26,382 nucleotides of DNA from JBGLNJ01 sp034434835 (GCA_034434835.1 DAOTXX010000190.1:1-26382); one strand, 5' to 3'. Numbered from the stretch's first letter, positions 1 through 9,331 are shown. Numbers and translations are program-made. The notes: a model not told the origin generated them from the letters alone.

Positions 1-3
1 AAG

Positions 4-146
4 GTAACTACTCAGCCCAGTCTACCGCACAGGCTGTCATTGCGAGCCTGCCGAAGGCAGGCGAAGCAATCTCTGTGCTCCGATCGCTGAGATTGCTTCG
101 TCGGCCCGCTTCGCGGGCCTCCTCGCAATGACGGCGGAGTAGTTAC
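4..146. repeat. Nested inverted-repeat element with cloverleaf fold (MITE-like)
   Basis: The outermost arms are GTAACTACTC (4-13) and GAGTAGTTAC (137-146), a perfect 10-bp inverted repeat. Inside is an 11-bp stem, GTCATTGCGAG (36-46) with CTCGCAATGAC (122-132). This encloses three hairpins: CCTGCC-gaa-GGCAGG (47-61), GAAGCAATCTC/GAGATTGCTTC (63-73 and 89-99) and GGCCCGC-ttc-GCGGGCC (103-119). The result is a cloverleaf. There is no coding potential and no tRNA T-loop. It abuts the rhaD stop codon and could end that transcript. A related copy lies inside a gene at 5861-5960. Confidence 0.85.
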
Positions 147-147
147 T

Positions 148-972
148 TCAAAAGATGCATTGCTGAACACCAAACGCCTGGCAGACGGCGCGTATATCTT
201 CGGCCGATAGCCCTTCCCCCTGTTCGTGATTGACCAGGTTCAGGTATTCATAGCGCGCGCCGGTCTCGGCGTATTCGATGCGGTCCGCCGCGCGCTTGAC
301 AGACTGATCGGAGCGCGCCATCACGCCATGCTTGCCCCACACCACGACGCGGTGCGTTCGCAGCGATTCGACCGTAGCGGCCATCAACTGCGGCGACCCG
401 GGCAGCAGGAACGGCAGATAGCCCAACCCCTCCGGCAACTGGATGATCAATTCCGGTTGCCAGCGTAAGATGTGGCGATTCAGATACTGCTCGTTCTGAT
501 AACGCGGGATATGACTGAGATAAGTCAGGTGCAGTGGCTGGGCGTGGATGACCGCATGAAAGTTGGTACCGGTCGCGCGAACCTGGTCATAGTGAACCGC
601 CAGGTGCGAGTTAAACTCGCTTGTTAAGCGGGCATAAAGGCGACGGGGCGAGGTATACAGTTGTCCGGTCTTGCCGCCCTCGTCCACGACCACACAGCCC
701 AGGTTTGCCGCCGGGTCTTGGATGATCTCGCGCAGGCGTCGGCCGGAGCCGGTGACCAGAAACGACCGACCAGCCAGCTCGGGCACTGGCTCGGGCAAGT
801 CAATCGTTTCCCCAATCGGGAACTTGCGGCGCGGGTCAATCGGCCAGCCGAGGTACACCGAGATATTGCCCGCCGCTCCCTCTGTGGCTTCGATCTCGGA
901 AAGTCGGCGGCCGGCTTCGCCGATGGCTAATAACAGCTCGTCCAGTTCTGGGAAAGGCGCTTCGATGGCCAC
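148..972 (-). CDS. rhaD: L-rhamnulose-1-phosphate aldolase (class II aldolase family)
   Basis: Splits L-rhamnulose 1-phosphate into dihydroxyacetone phosphate and L-lactaldehyde in the cytoplasm, the last committed step of phosphorylative rhamnose breakdown. I place the start at GTG 972, six bases after GAGGAG; this gives 274 aa, the length I recall for the E. coli enzyme, and leaves 10 bp after rhaM. An upstream start at 1041 would overlap rhaM by about 60 bp. Visible active-site candidates are Glu119 (LTSEFNSH), His143 (VIHAQ) and His215 (WGKHGVM). The usual class II HxH zinc motif reads H-A-Q here, so the second ligand is Gln145, with His148 and His154 close by. The C-terminal stretch LSAEDIRAVCQAFGV resembles RhaD ends. 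It is third in the operon after the DeoR regulator and rhaM. Family assignment is firm; exact substrate is supported by the rhaM neighbour. Confidence 0.87.
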   Translation of the reverse strand: MAIEAPFPELDELLLAIGEAGRRLSEIEATEGAAGNISVYLGWPIDPRRKFPIGETIDLPEPVPELAGRSFLVTGSGRRLREIIQDPAANLGCVVVDEGGKTGQLYTSPRRLYARLTSEFNSHLAVHYDQVRATGTNFHAVIHAQPLHLTYLSHIPRYQNEQYLNRHILRWQPELIIQLPEGLGYLPFLLPGSPQLMAATVESLRTHRVVVWGKHGVMARSDQSVKRAADRIEYAETGARYEYLNLVNHEQGEGLSAEDIRAVCQAFGVQQCIF

Positions 973-982
973 AGCATACTCC

Positions 983-1306
983 TCAATCCAGGTGGAACAC
1001 CTCTTCCAGCTCCACCATGCTTTCGTCTGCGTGCGCCCCACTCAGATTCTCAAAATAGGGGGCCATGAAATCCTGCCATTTCTTGTTGACCTCTTCCTTG
1101 CTCATGCCAGCCAGCGCTGCCTGAAAACTCTCGGGCGTTTCAAAATAACCAAACAAGAGTCCATCGTCGCGCATAAAGAGCGAATAGTTGTGCCAGCCGG
1201 TGCGCCGCAGCGCATCGAGCATCTCCGGCCAGACAGCCTGGTGATGCCGCTTGTATTCTTCGATCTTGTCCTGCCGAACCTTGAGCAAAAATCCGACTCG
1301 CTTCAT
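983..1306 (-). CDS. rhaM: L-rhamnose mutarotase
   Basis: Interconverts the alpha and beta anomers of L-rhamnose to feed the isomerase. The 107-aa length is right for this small dimeric alpha/beta-barrel family. The start ATG at 1306 has an AAGGAGGAG ribosome-binding site and overlaps the DeoR stop codon as ATGA, which suggests translational coupling. The N-terminal pattern MKRVGFLLKV followed by EYKRHHQAVWPEM is diagnostic: Tyr18 and His22 occupy the positions known as active-site residues in E. coli RhaM, and the GWHNYSLF and LFGYFE segments are also typical. It sits between the regulator and rhaD. The isomerase and kinase (rhaA, rhaB) are not in the window and may lie further left or elsewhere. 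Confidence 0.93.
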   Translation of the reverse strand: MKRVGFLLKVRQDKIEEYKRHHQAVWPEMLDALRRTGWHNYSLFMRDDGLLFGYFETPESFQAALAGMSKEEVNKKWQDFMAPYFENLSGAHADESMVELEEVFHLD

Positions 1307-2094
1307 GGCGTCTCCTCCTTGCAAAGTGTCAGGTGGACTTGGGTCTGCTCGAGTCGCTCGAGCCATTCGGGACTGAGGCGGTCGTCCACAAACAGACACG
1401 AGATCTGATCCGTCCGCGCGAACGCGGTCAGGTCCACCTTGCCGAACTTGGACGAATCAATCAACGCGACGACCGCCGCCGCGGAGGCGATCATCGTGGT
1501 TTTGAGCCGCGCCTCATGAATGTCCACTTCGGTCAGGCCCGCCTCAATCGAAAAACCGCTGCATGACACAAAGGCCGTTTTGATGTGCAAGTCTTTGAGA
1601 AACGGCTCGCTCAACAGCCCCGTGACCGAGGTGCCATCCGAGCGGAGCACGCCGCCCACCAGAATGACAGTGTTGGAAGGATTCTGAGCCAGCTCGCGGG
1701 CGACTTCGAGGCCATTGGTAATCACGGTGAGATTGCGGCGATCCTGCAAAAAGCGTGCCAGGTGATAAACCGTCGTGCTGGCGTCGAGGAGGATCGAATC
1801 GCCATCTTGGACCAGCCCGGCAGCGCAACGAGCGATGCAGTGCTTGGCAGCTTCGTTGGTTTTGGCTCGAGTGGCGAACGCCGGGCTGCGGGGCGAAAGA
1901 TCATCCGTGACGACCGCGCCGCCGCGCACGCGGATCAGCTGCTTGGCCTCAGCGAGTGCTTTGAGGTCATTGCGAATCGTCCCTTCCGAGACATCCAAGG
2001 TTTGGGCAATCTCGGTCACGCGGATGCCGGGGCGTTCGTGGAGAAGCGCGAGGAGGCGTTTTCGGCGGTCAAAGGTGGTCGAATTCTTTGCCAT
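1303..2094 (-). CDS. DeoR/GlpR-family transcriptional regulator
   Basis: A 263-aa repressor-type regulator. Residues about 6-60 form the DeoR winged helix-turn-helix (RRKRLLALLHERPGIRVTEIA, then SEGTIRNDLKAL), followed by the typical hinge RVRGGAV. The C-terminal half is a phosphosugar-sensing domain of the ribose-5-phosphate-isomerase fold, with DASTTVYHLA and a GLTEVDIHEA segment. It is first in the operon with rhaM and rhaD, so the likely ligand is a rhamnose-pathway phosphosugar such as rhamnulose 1-phosphate (inference). No Shine-Dalgarno is visible before the ATG at 2094; the bases upstream are A-rich. The promoter at 2149-2177 carries repeated GTATTGA motifs that could be its own operator, so autoregulation is plausible. 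Confidence 0.93.
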   Translation of the reverse strand: MAKNSTTFDRRKRLLALLHERPGIRVTEIAQTLDVSEGTIRNDLKALAEAKQLIRVRGGAVVTDDLSPRSPAFATRAKTNEAAKHCIARCAAGLVQDGDSILLDASTTVYHLARFLQDRRNLTVITNGLEVARELAQNPSNTVILVGGVLRSDGTSVTGLLSEPFLKDLHIKTAFVSCSGFSIEAGLTEVDIHEARLKTTMIASAAAVVALIDSSKFGKVDLTAFARTDQISCLFVDDRLSPEWLERLEQTQVHLTLCKEETP

Positions 2095-2148
2095 TTTTTT
2101 GGTTTTTTGTTGATTATTAGCGGATTACGACGCCAACCACCAAATACC

Positions 2149-2177
2149 AATATATCAATACTTTTTAATTTTGTCAA
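2149..2177 (-). promoter_or_regulatory. Sigma70-type promoter of the deoR-rhaM-rhaD operon with repeated GTATTGA motif
   Basis: On the minus strand TTGACA (2172-2177) and TATATT (2149-2154) are separated by exactly 17 bases. The start point would be near 2142, giving a leader of about 48 nt. GTATTGA overlaps the -35 and recurs just before the -10, with a partial copy GTATTTG after it. These direct repeats are a candidate DeoR-family operator. The region is sharply AT-rich compared with its surroundings. Confidence 0.8.
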
Positions 2178-2190
2178 TACTCAAAATAAT

Positions 2191-2221
2191 ACCTCCCGCA
2201 GGCTGCAAGCCTATGGGAGGT
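2191..2221 (-). terminator. Hairpin, probable terminator of the aldonate operon
   Basis: ACCTCCC pairs with GGGAGGT and, inside it, GGCT pairs with AGCC. On the minus strand the hairpin is followed by ATTATTTT, a fair U-tract. It lies 24 bases past the stop of the FAH-fold gene and upstream of the next promoter. It also looks like one of the dispersed palindromic repeats of this genome, so the terminator role is an inference. Confidence 0.55.
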
Positions 2222-2244
2222 CGAATGAAACGCACCCGAGCGAT

Positions 2245-3060
2245 TTACAAGCGCACCGGGTTTTCCAGACTCAATGAGCCGATTGTGATGCACACAACGT
2301 CGTCGGATTGCAGCGACAAATCTTCGCCTGGCACGATCCCGGTGCCCGTCATGAGCAACACGCCGTGCGGAAAATCCAGTTCTCGACCGAGATAATCCAC
2401 CAGCTCCTGCAAACGCCGCTTCATGCTGGCGACGCGCGTCTCGCCCTGAAACAGCAGCGCGCCCTTTCTGTGCACTTCCAGCCGGATGGGCAAGTCAGCC
2501 ATCTGATCCGCCCCGGCCAGCAGGATGCCGGGGCCGAGTGCGCAAGAGCCATTGTAAATCTTGGCCTGCGGCAGATAGAGCGGATTCTCTCCTTCAATGT
2601 CCCGCGACGAGAGATCATTTCCAGCGCAATATCCGACAATCTCCTGGTGACGGTTCACGACGATCACCAGCTCGGGTTCTGGAACGTTCCATTTGCTATC
2701 CCGGCGGATGCGAACTGGCATGGCGTGTCCGATCACGCGCCAGCCTATCGCCTTGAAGAACAATTCAGGACGAGCGGCAGCATAGACCCGGTCATACACA
2801 TCGGCGACGGAAGATTCAGTTCGGCGCGCTTCGCGGCTGCGCAGATACGTCACCCCGGCTGCCCACACCTCATGCAAAGGATCGAGCGGCGGCAAGAGTG
2901 CGCCCGCGGCAGGTTCATCATGCGGCAGGGATCTCAAAAGGTCGAGCATCACACGGCCGGGCAATTCGAGTAACGCGCTCAAATCGAGGCTGGGCGGCAG
3001 CCAGTTGCCGTCGAGCGCCCAGCGGGGGCCTTGTTCAGTTTGATGTCGAGTCAGGTACAT
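2245..3060 (-). CDS. FAH-family 2-keto-3-deoxy-sugar-acid dehydratase-like protein
   Basis: A 271-aa fumarylacetoacetate-hydrolase-fold enzyme. The pattern RPELFFKA, then DSKWNVPEPELVIVV, GNDLSSRDIEGENPLYLPQ and KIYNGSCALGP closely follows the 2-keto-3-deoxy-D-arabinonate dehydratase (KdaD) branch as I recall it. Visible metal-site candidates are Glu128, Glu130 and Asp149; Lys167 is a likely catalytic residue. KdaD-type enzymes turn 2-keto-3-deoxypentonate into alpha-ketoglutarate semialdehyde, which fits an aldonate dehydratase 7 bp upstream in the same operon. Alternatives are a 2,4-diketo-3-deoxy acid hydrolase or another FAH-superfamily hydrolase. The fold and operon are clear; the exact substrate is not. 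It starts at ATG 3060, after AGGGAT. Confidence 0.85.
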   Translation of the reverse strand: MYLTRHQTEQGPRWALDGNWLPPSLDLSALLELPGRVMLDLLRSLPHDEPAAGALLPPLDPLHEVWAAGVTYLRSREARRTESSVADVYDRVYAAARPELFFKAIGWRVIGHAMPVRIRRDSKWNVPEPELVIVVNRHQEIVGYCAGNDLSSRDIEGENPLYLPQAKIYNGSCALGPGILLAGADQMADLPIRLEVHRKGALLFQGETRVASMKRRLQELVDYLGRELDFPHGVLLMTGTGIVPGEDLSLQSDDVVCITIGSLSLENPVRL

Positions 3061-3067
3061 GGTATCC

Positions 3068-5029
<1,962 letters not shown>

Positions 5030-5060
5030 AATTGAAACCTCCGGGCCGAACAATCAACAA

Positions 5061-5083
5061 CATTGGACAATGATAGGTATTGT
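5061..5083. promoter_or_regulatory. Two overlapping small palindromes in the aldonate operon leader (possible operator)
   Basis: CATTG-GA-CAATG (5061-5072) is a perfect 5-bp inverted repeat. ACAAT-GATAGGT-ATTGT (5067-5083) is a second one that overlaps both it and the -10 box. Their position at the start of transcription suits a repressor site. The arms are short, so chance is possible. Confidence 0.4.
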
Positions 5084-5107
5084 ACGCCAGACAAGAATAT
5101 GGGGCAA
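5079..5107 (-). promoter_or_regulatory. Sigma70-type promoter of the aldonate operon
   Basis: On the minus strand TTGCCC (5102-5107) and TACAAT (5079-5084) are 17 bases apart. The leader to GTG 5029 would be about 43 nt. It lies between the terminator of the upstream operon and the dehydratase gene. Confidence 0.65.
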
Positions 5108-5115
5108 ACAGGAGA

Positions 5116-5166
5116 GCGCAAAACAAATCAGCGGCTGACCCGCCTAAACACGAGCCAGCCGCTGAT
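5116..5166 (-). terminator. Rho-independent terminator after the RCC1 gene
   Basis: ATCAGCGGCTG (5127-5137) pairs perfectly with CAGCCGCTGAT (5156-5166), an 11-bp stem with an 18-nt loop. On the minus strand it is followed by TTGTTTTG. It begins 14 bases past the stop codon of the RCC1 protein gene. Confidence 0.78.
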
Positions 5167-5180
5167 GCGTTCTCTCTGAC

Positions 5181-8100
5181 TTATCGAATCACGATCGGCA
5201 GATACACCTTGTAATTCCCTTCTGGGGCGAGATACATATCCAAATCGGTCACTGCCGGCGGCACGCCCACCGCGGGACTGATCTTGGTCACGTACCCCGG
5301 CGCGCTCACCACCACGAACCAGCAGCCTGTCGTGACATCCCAACCATAGTGCCCCTGATCGTCCGTCAACTGCGGATTGACCGGCGGGTCAATTCTTGGC
5401 GGGCTGAACGTCGGATCTTCCAGCAAGCCCGTGTTGATATTCGCGGGCGGCAGCGTCTGCCACGTGCCGCTGATGCCGCCGGGCCGCGTCTCGATGGTGC
5501 GGCAGTCGCGCGTTTGCGTGGACGTGTCCGGCAAAGCGAAGGGCACTTTATACAACGACACACTCGCATTGGTGATCGGTTGATTCGTATTGATGATGCG
5601 CACGTAACCGCTGGGATCGTACAACGCGCCGCACGCGATCAATTCTTCCGTCGTTGTGCCATCCGACCAGTAGATGACGACCACGATCGGAATGGGACAG
5701 TCCGGCGTGCGATAGGGATTGTCCGGCCCTTGATCGCAGCGTTCTTTCGGCAACTGTTGATCGCACGGCCAACCTGGGTTCCAATGGAAGTACGGCGGCG
5801 GATTGGCCCACGCGGGACGATTAGGCCCCGTTACACTTGCCCTGGCGGGCAGTGCCAGGGTTGCGAGCGCTCCTGAGCGAAGTGCAGCGGAGTCGAAGGA
5901 GCGCGAAACAATCTTGTCGGGAGCAGGAGATTGCTTCGTCGTGCTTTGCACTCGCAATGACGACAGCGCTAACGTTGGCGTGGGCGGCGCGATGCCGGCC
6001 GTCATGGTGTAACTGAAGCCGGCGATCTTCAACGAGACTGAAAAGATGTCGGTGTTGGGATCGTTGCAGGTCTTGCCGGGCGGGCAGGCCAGGTACGTCT
6101 GCACCAGGAACGGCTCGTCGGAGTTGCCGCGCGTCACGCTGACCATGGGCGGAAGATTGGGACGCGGCATCACATTGCCGGGTAGGGTGAACGTGTTGCT
6201 GACCGTCGTCGGCTCCTGGATCACCATCGCGGCGGCGCTGGACAGTGTGACATCCTGTACGTTGGCGCTGGTGTGCGCGGCGATGGTCGAAGTATATGTG
6301 CCGATGGTGGCGGAGGGATTGACGGTTACGCCGAACTTGAACTGCGCGGTGTTCGCCGCCCCGATCGGTTGAGCCAAGTTCCAGCGTAATTGCTGCCGTC
6401 CCTGGATCGTCGTGATAGTCGGGTCGCCGCCGCTCGACGACGTGCCCGGTCGATAGGTGACGCTGATCGGCAGTGTGTGCGTCAGCGCTTGCAGCGTGAT
6501 CGACTGATTGAACGGATTCTCAAACTGAATCGTGTAGCCATTGTTCATGCCCGGCTGCACGGCATAGGCATCGGCCTTGGCCGTCATCCGCACGTTCGCA
6601 CCGCTGCCTTCGATCAACGCGGCGTAGGTGCTGTAGGCCGCCGGGATGAAGGCCGGCCCAAAGGCATTGTTGAACGTGCTGAAGAAACCGTTGCGCTGAT
6701 TGAACGTCATGAAGCGGATCTCGTCGCCGCTCTGCGGCGTGAAGCCGCCCAGCTGATTGATGTTTAACGTGCCGCTCAGATCAGCGCGGCCCGGATAAAA
6801 CGGCTGCTCGCCCGTGTTGGACAACTTGAGCTGATCGAACGTGCCCGTGATCGATCCGCCGATATCAATGCTCAATGTGGCCGTGGGGCTTTGCCGGTAG
6901 TAATCGCCGATGGTCAACGAGCCCGCGTTGTTCGGCCCGCCCGGCGCGACCACCCCGCCGATGTTGTCCACCGCGTCCGAGATGATGCCCGTACCGTTGA
7001 GCGTTCCGCCGTACAGATAGATGCCGAAGAAATTGCTGGTGCGCGTGAGAACACCGTTCACATTGATCGCGCCGCTATATTGAGTTAACGGCACGATGGT
7101 GTTGGTGCCGGTAAAGTTGATAGTGCCGCGATTGGTGAACGTGCCGCCCGAGGCAGACACGTTGCCCAGAAAGTTCATCACGCCGCCGGCCTCATTGATC
7201 CACTGCGAGCCCATCCGTGCGCCGCCGATATTCAATACGCCGTGATTGCGCACTCTCACATCCAGGGTTGTGGCAAAAGTCGGCAAAGCACCCGGTACTG
7301 TCCCCACCGCGCCCGGTTGAATGACCACATAGCCTGTGCCATCCAGATAACCGATCGTCCACGTCAATCTCTGCGTGACGGTCAGCAGCGCGGGACTGCT
7401 CACGTAGAACCGGAAATTGTTGATACCGGAGTTGGGGTTCAGGTTGGCGATATTGTCGTCAAAGACGTGATTGACCGTGCCCGAGCCATACATGTTGAAC
7501 GAGCCGATCACGCGCAGGCGGTTCAACGCCACCGTCGTCGTCGCGTACACCTGCGGAATGATGCCCGACGTGCTCGGCCGTCCGATTACCACGTTGTCAC
7601 CCGTCTGCGGAATCGTGCCGCCGCAGTTGCTCCAGTTGCGCACGTTGGCCCAATCGTCGTTGGATGCAGTCGTAAAGATACATTCATCGGGCAGGCCCAG
7701 CACATCGCGCGGCACGAGCGCATTGCTTCCGGAAAAGCCCAGGCCCAACCCCGAGCTGGCGCCCCAGCATTTGACCTTACCGCCGGTAAGCAGGGCGCAC
7801 ACGTGATTGTCCCCGGCGGCAATCGCCATCACGCCGCTGGTCAAGCCTACGACATCCACTGGCGTGCTCATGTTCTGCGTGCTGCTGATGCCGAGTTGTC
7901 CGCTGCCGTTAAAGCCCCAGCACTTGACGCCGCCACTGGAGGCGAGCGCGCAGGTGTGCGGCCCGCCCAGGGCGATAGCCGTCACGCCGCTCGACAATCC
8001 CACGACATCAGTTGGCACGAGACTGCTCGTCGTGTTGCCGGTGCCCAGTTGGCCGTAAAAGTTGTCGCCCCAGCACTTGACCCCGCCGTTGATGATGGCG

Positions 8101-8900
8101 CACGAATGTGAATTGACGTAGCGGCTTGCCTTGATGGCCGTGACGCCGCTTGACAGCCCCACAACATTCGTCGGCACACTGCTGTTGGCGGTATTGCCGG
8201 TGCCTAGCTGCCCGCTGCCGTTGCTTCCCCAGCATTGAGCGGACCCGTTGACGACAGCGCAGGTGTGATTGTAGCCGCCGTCAATCAGTGTGACGCCGCT
8301 GCTCAGACCAATCACATCCGTCGGTACGTTGCTATTGCCGGCATTGCCATTGCCCAACTGCCCATAGAAATCTTCGCCCCAGCATTTGGCCACGCCGCCG
8401 ACAACCGCGCATGTGTGGCCGTCGCCGAGTCCCACGATCGTAACGCCGCTGCCCGCAGGAAGGCCGACAACGTCGGTGGGCACGCTGCTGGGCGACGTGT
8501 TGCCTGTGCCCAATTGTCCGCCGCCGTTATTGCCCCAGCATTTGACACCGCCATTGACGATGGCACAGGTATGACCGAAGCTGGTCGCAACTGCGCTGGC
8601 GCCGGCGGTGATGCTCACCACGTCAACCGGCATATTGCGCTGCGTGGTGGTGCCATCGCCCAGCTTGCCGAAACTATTGGCGCCCCAACACAATAAGCGG
8701 CCATTGCTCATCACCGCACAAGTGTTGCCGGTGCCCGCAGCAATGCTCAGCGGCGTCGCGCCGCCGTTGCCCTGCGGCGCGAGATCGAGACCTGACAGGT
8801 TTGCAAAACCTGTCAGGTCTGGTGATGCAGCCAATAGAACACCTACAACACCAAGACTTGCCAATACTAACAAACCCAAAATCACAACTCGACTTTTCAT
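5181..8900 (-). CDS. Secreted RCC1-repeat protein with C-terminal LPIVIR tail
   Basis: A 1239-aa exported protein of unknown role. Residues 1-26 are a signal peptide (MKSRVVILGLLVLASLGVVGVLLAAS). Residues about 53-405 are seven RCC1 repeats of roughly 50 aa, enough for one propeller; each has a CA...KCWG...GQLGxGN core, so blades carry cysteine pairs. About 405-750 is beta-rich, resembling autotransporter-type right-handed helices (ANVRNWSNCGG, TFTNRGTINFTG). About 780-900 resembles DUF11/Ig-type repeats. About 1120-1228 is a carboxypeptidase-regulatory/Cna-B-like domain (TDDQGHYGWDVTTGCW). The chain ends KVYLPIVIR, nearly the same as the giant protein's end. Two dispersed repeats are read through in frame, at residues 27-38 and 981-1014. 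The ATG at 8900 follows AAGGTG, and the gene starts 11 bp after its upstream neighbour. Binding or adhesion is possible; no catalytic residues were recognised. Confidence 0.9.
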   Translation of the reverse strand: MKSRVVILGLLVLASLGVVGVLLAASPDLTGFANLSGLDLAPQGNGGATPLSIAAGTGNTCAVMSNGRLLCWGANSFGKLGDGTTTQRNMPVDVVSITAGASAVATSFGHTCAIVNGGVKCWGNNGGGQLGTGNTSPSSVPTDVVGLPAGSGVTIVGLGDGHTCAVVGGVAKCWGEDFYGQLGNGNAGNSNVPTDVIGLSSGVTLIDGGYNHTCAVVNGSAQCWGSNGSGQLGTGNTANSSVPTNVVGLSSGVTAIKASRYVNSHSCAIINGGVKCWGDNFYGQLGTGNTTSSLVPTDVVGLSSGVTAIALGGPHTCALASSGGVKCWGFNGSGQLGISSTQNMSTPVDVVGLTSGVMAIAAGDNHVCALLTGGKVKCWGASSGLGLGFSGSNALVPRDVLGLPDECIFTTASNDDWANVRNWSNCGGTIPQTGDNVVIGRPSTSGIIPQVYATTTVALNRLRVIGSFNMYGSGTVNHVFDDNIANLNPNSGINNFRFYVSSPALLTVTQRLTWTIGYLDGTGYVVIQPGAVGTVPGALPTFATTLDVRVRNHGVLNIGGARMGSQWINEAGGVMNFLGNVSASGGTFTNRGTINFTGTNTIVPLTQYSGAINVNGVLTRTSNFFGIYLYGGTLNGTGIISDAVDNIGGVVAPGGPNNAGSLTIGDYYRQSPTATLSIDIGGSITGTFDQLKLSNTGEQPFYPGRADLSGTLNINQLGGFTPQSGDEIRFMTFNQRNGFFSTFNNAFGPAFIPAAYSTYAALIEGSGANVRMTAKADAYAVQPGMNNGYTIQFENPFNQSITLQALTHTLPISVTYRPGTSSSGGDPTITTIQGRQQLRWNLAQPIGAANTAQFKFGVTVNPSATIGTYTSTIAAHTSANVQDVTLSSAAAMVIQEPTTVSNTFTLPGNVMPRPNLPPMVSVTRGNSDEPFLVQTYLACPPGKTCNDPNTDIFSVSLKIAGFSYTMTAGIAPPTPTLALSSLRVQSTTKQSPAPDKIVSRSFDSAALRSGALATLALPARASVTGPNRPAWANPPPYFHWNPGWPCDQQLPKERCDQGPDNPYRTPDCPIPIVVVIYWSDGTTTEELIACGALYDPSGYVRIINTNQPITNASVSLYKVPFALPDTSTQTRDCRTIETRPGGISGTWQTLPPANINTGLLEDPTFSPPRIDPPVNPQLTDDQGHYGWDVTTGCWFVVVSAPGYVTKISPAVGVPPAVTDLDMYLAPEGNYKVYLPIVIR
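5861..5960. repeat. Cloverleaf repeat element inside the RCC1 protein gene
   Basis: A relative of the element at 4-146. The outer stem is TTGCGAG (5861-5867) with CTCGCAA (5951-5957). The central stem is GAAACAATCTT (5905-5915) with GAGATTGCTTC (5927-5937). The side arms differ from the first copy: GCGCTCCT/AGGAGCGC (5867-5874 and 5897-5904) and a short GTGC-ttt-GCAC. The gene reads straight through it as an open linker of about 34 residues rich in Ser, Ala, Thr and Leu. Confidence 0.8.
7686..8744 (-). repeat. Seven tandem RCC1-encoding repeats
   Basis: About 150-bp units encode CAVxxGGxKCWGxNxxGQLGxGNTxxSxVPTDVVGLSSG. Repeats 2-5 are the most alike, which suggests recent duplication or gene conversion; the first and last are more diverged, as expected for propeller edges. 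Confidence 0.88.
8788..8820. repeat. 33-bp perfect palindrome inside the RCC1 protein gene
   Basis: Arms AGACCTGACAGGTTT (8788-8802) and AAACCTGTCAGGTCT (8806-8820) with a GCA loop. The 15-bp arms match perfectly. The unit is exactly 11 codons and lies just after the predicted signal-peptide cleavage site, coding for about residues 27-38. Confidence 0.9.
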
Positions 8901-8911
8901 CTCTCACCTTC

Positions 8912-9331
8912 CTACATCACAATCACTCGCTCCGGTTGATTTGGATCGAACTTGACCCGCACGCCATCCCCTGGCCGCGGAATCGCCACGCGCGACACCA
9001 GGGCTTGGGCTTCCGTCTCGTAAACCGGCCTGCCGATCGGTTCCACCCGCAAGTGCAGCTTTACGTACGGGTTCTTGTTCATGGTCACGCCCGTGTCGCT
9101 GATCGCCAGGATCGTCGCGTCGGCTTCGATGCCGTGCGCCTTGATCCGCCGATAGTAGCCGGGCGTTGTGAGAAAGCCGCTGAACATGCCCCACAGAAAG
9201 ATGACACTGCCGATAGCCAGCAGCACCAGATAGAGCGCTGCATTCTTTTGCGGTTCCGCGACCGCGCTGATGGCGAAGATGTACGCGCCATATGCCGCCA
9301 CGCCGATGAAAATGCGCCATAGAGAAATCAT
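8912..9331 (-). CDS. Small membrane protein with a C-terminal DUF3592-like beta domain
   Basis: A 139-aa protein of unknown function. I choose ATG 9331, which has GGAGGAG five bases upstream, over a longer frame from 9352 that would touch the upstream gene's stop. Two hydrophobic segments (about residues 4-24 and 32-54) are followed by a basic YYRRIKAHG and a soluble domain: ADATILAISDTGVTMNKNP, VKLHLRVEP, then VRVKFDPNQPERVIV. This pattern resembles small two-TM proteins with a DUF3592-like domain as I remember them; the family name is tentative. It lies 20 bp after the NHL-like gene and 11 bp before the RCC1 gene, so it is probably co-transcribed and may act with them in the envelope. Confidence 0.82.
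   Translation of the reverse strand: MISLWRIFIGVAAYGAYIFAISAVAEPQKNAALYLVLLAIGSVIFLWGMFSGFLTTPGYYRRIKAHGIEADATILAISDTGVTMNKNPYVKLHLRVEPIGRPVYETEAQALVSRVAIPRPGDGVRVKFDPNQPERVIVM

Noticed and set aside
36..132. tRNA or tmRNA gene
   Set aside because: The cloverleaf lacks tRNA arm sizes, a T-loop sequence and an acceptor end; a relative inside a gene shows it is a repeat.
973..1041. Longer start for rhaD
   Set aside because: It would overlap rhaM by about 60 bp and has no ribosome-binding site; GTG 972 gives the expected family length.
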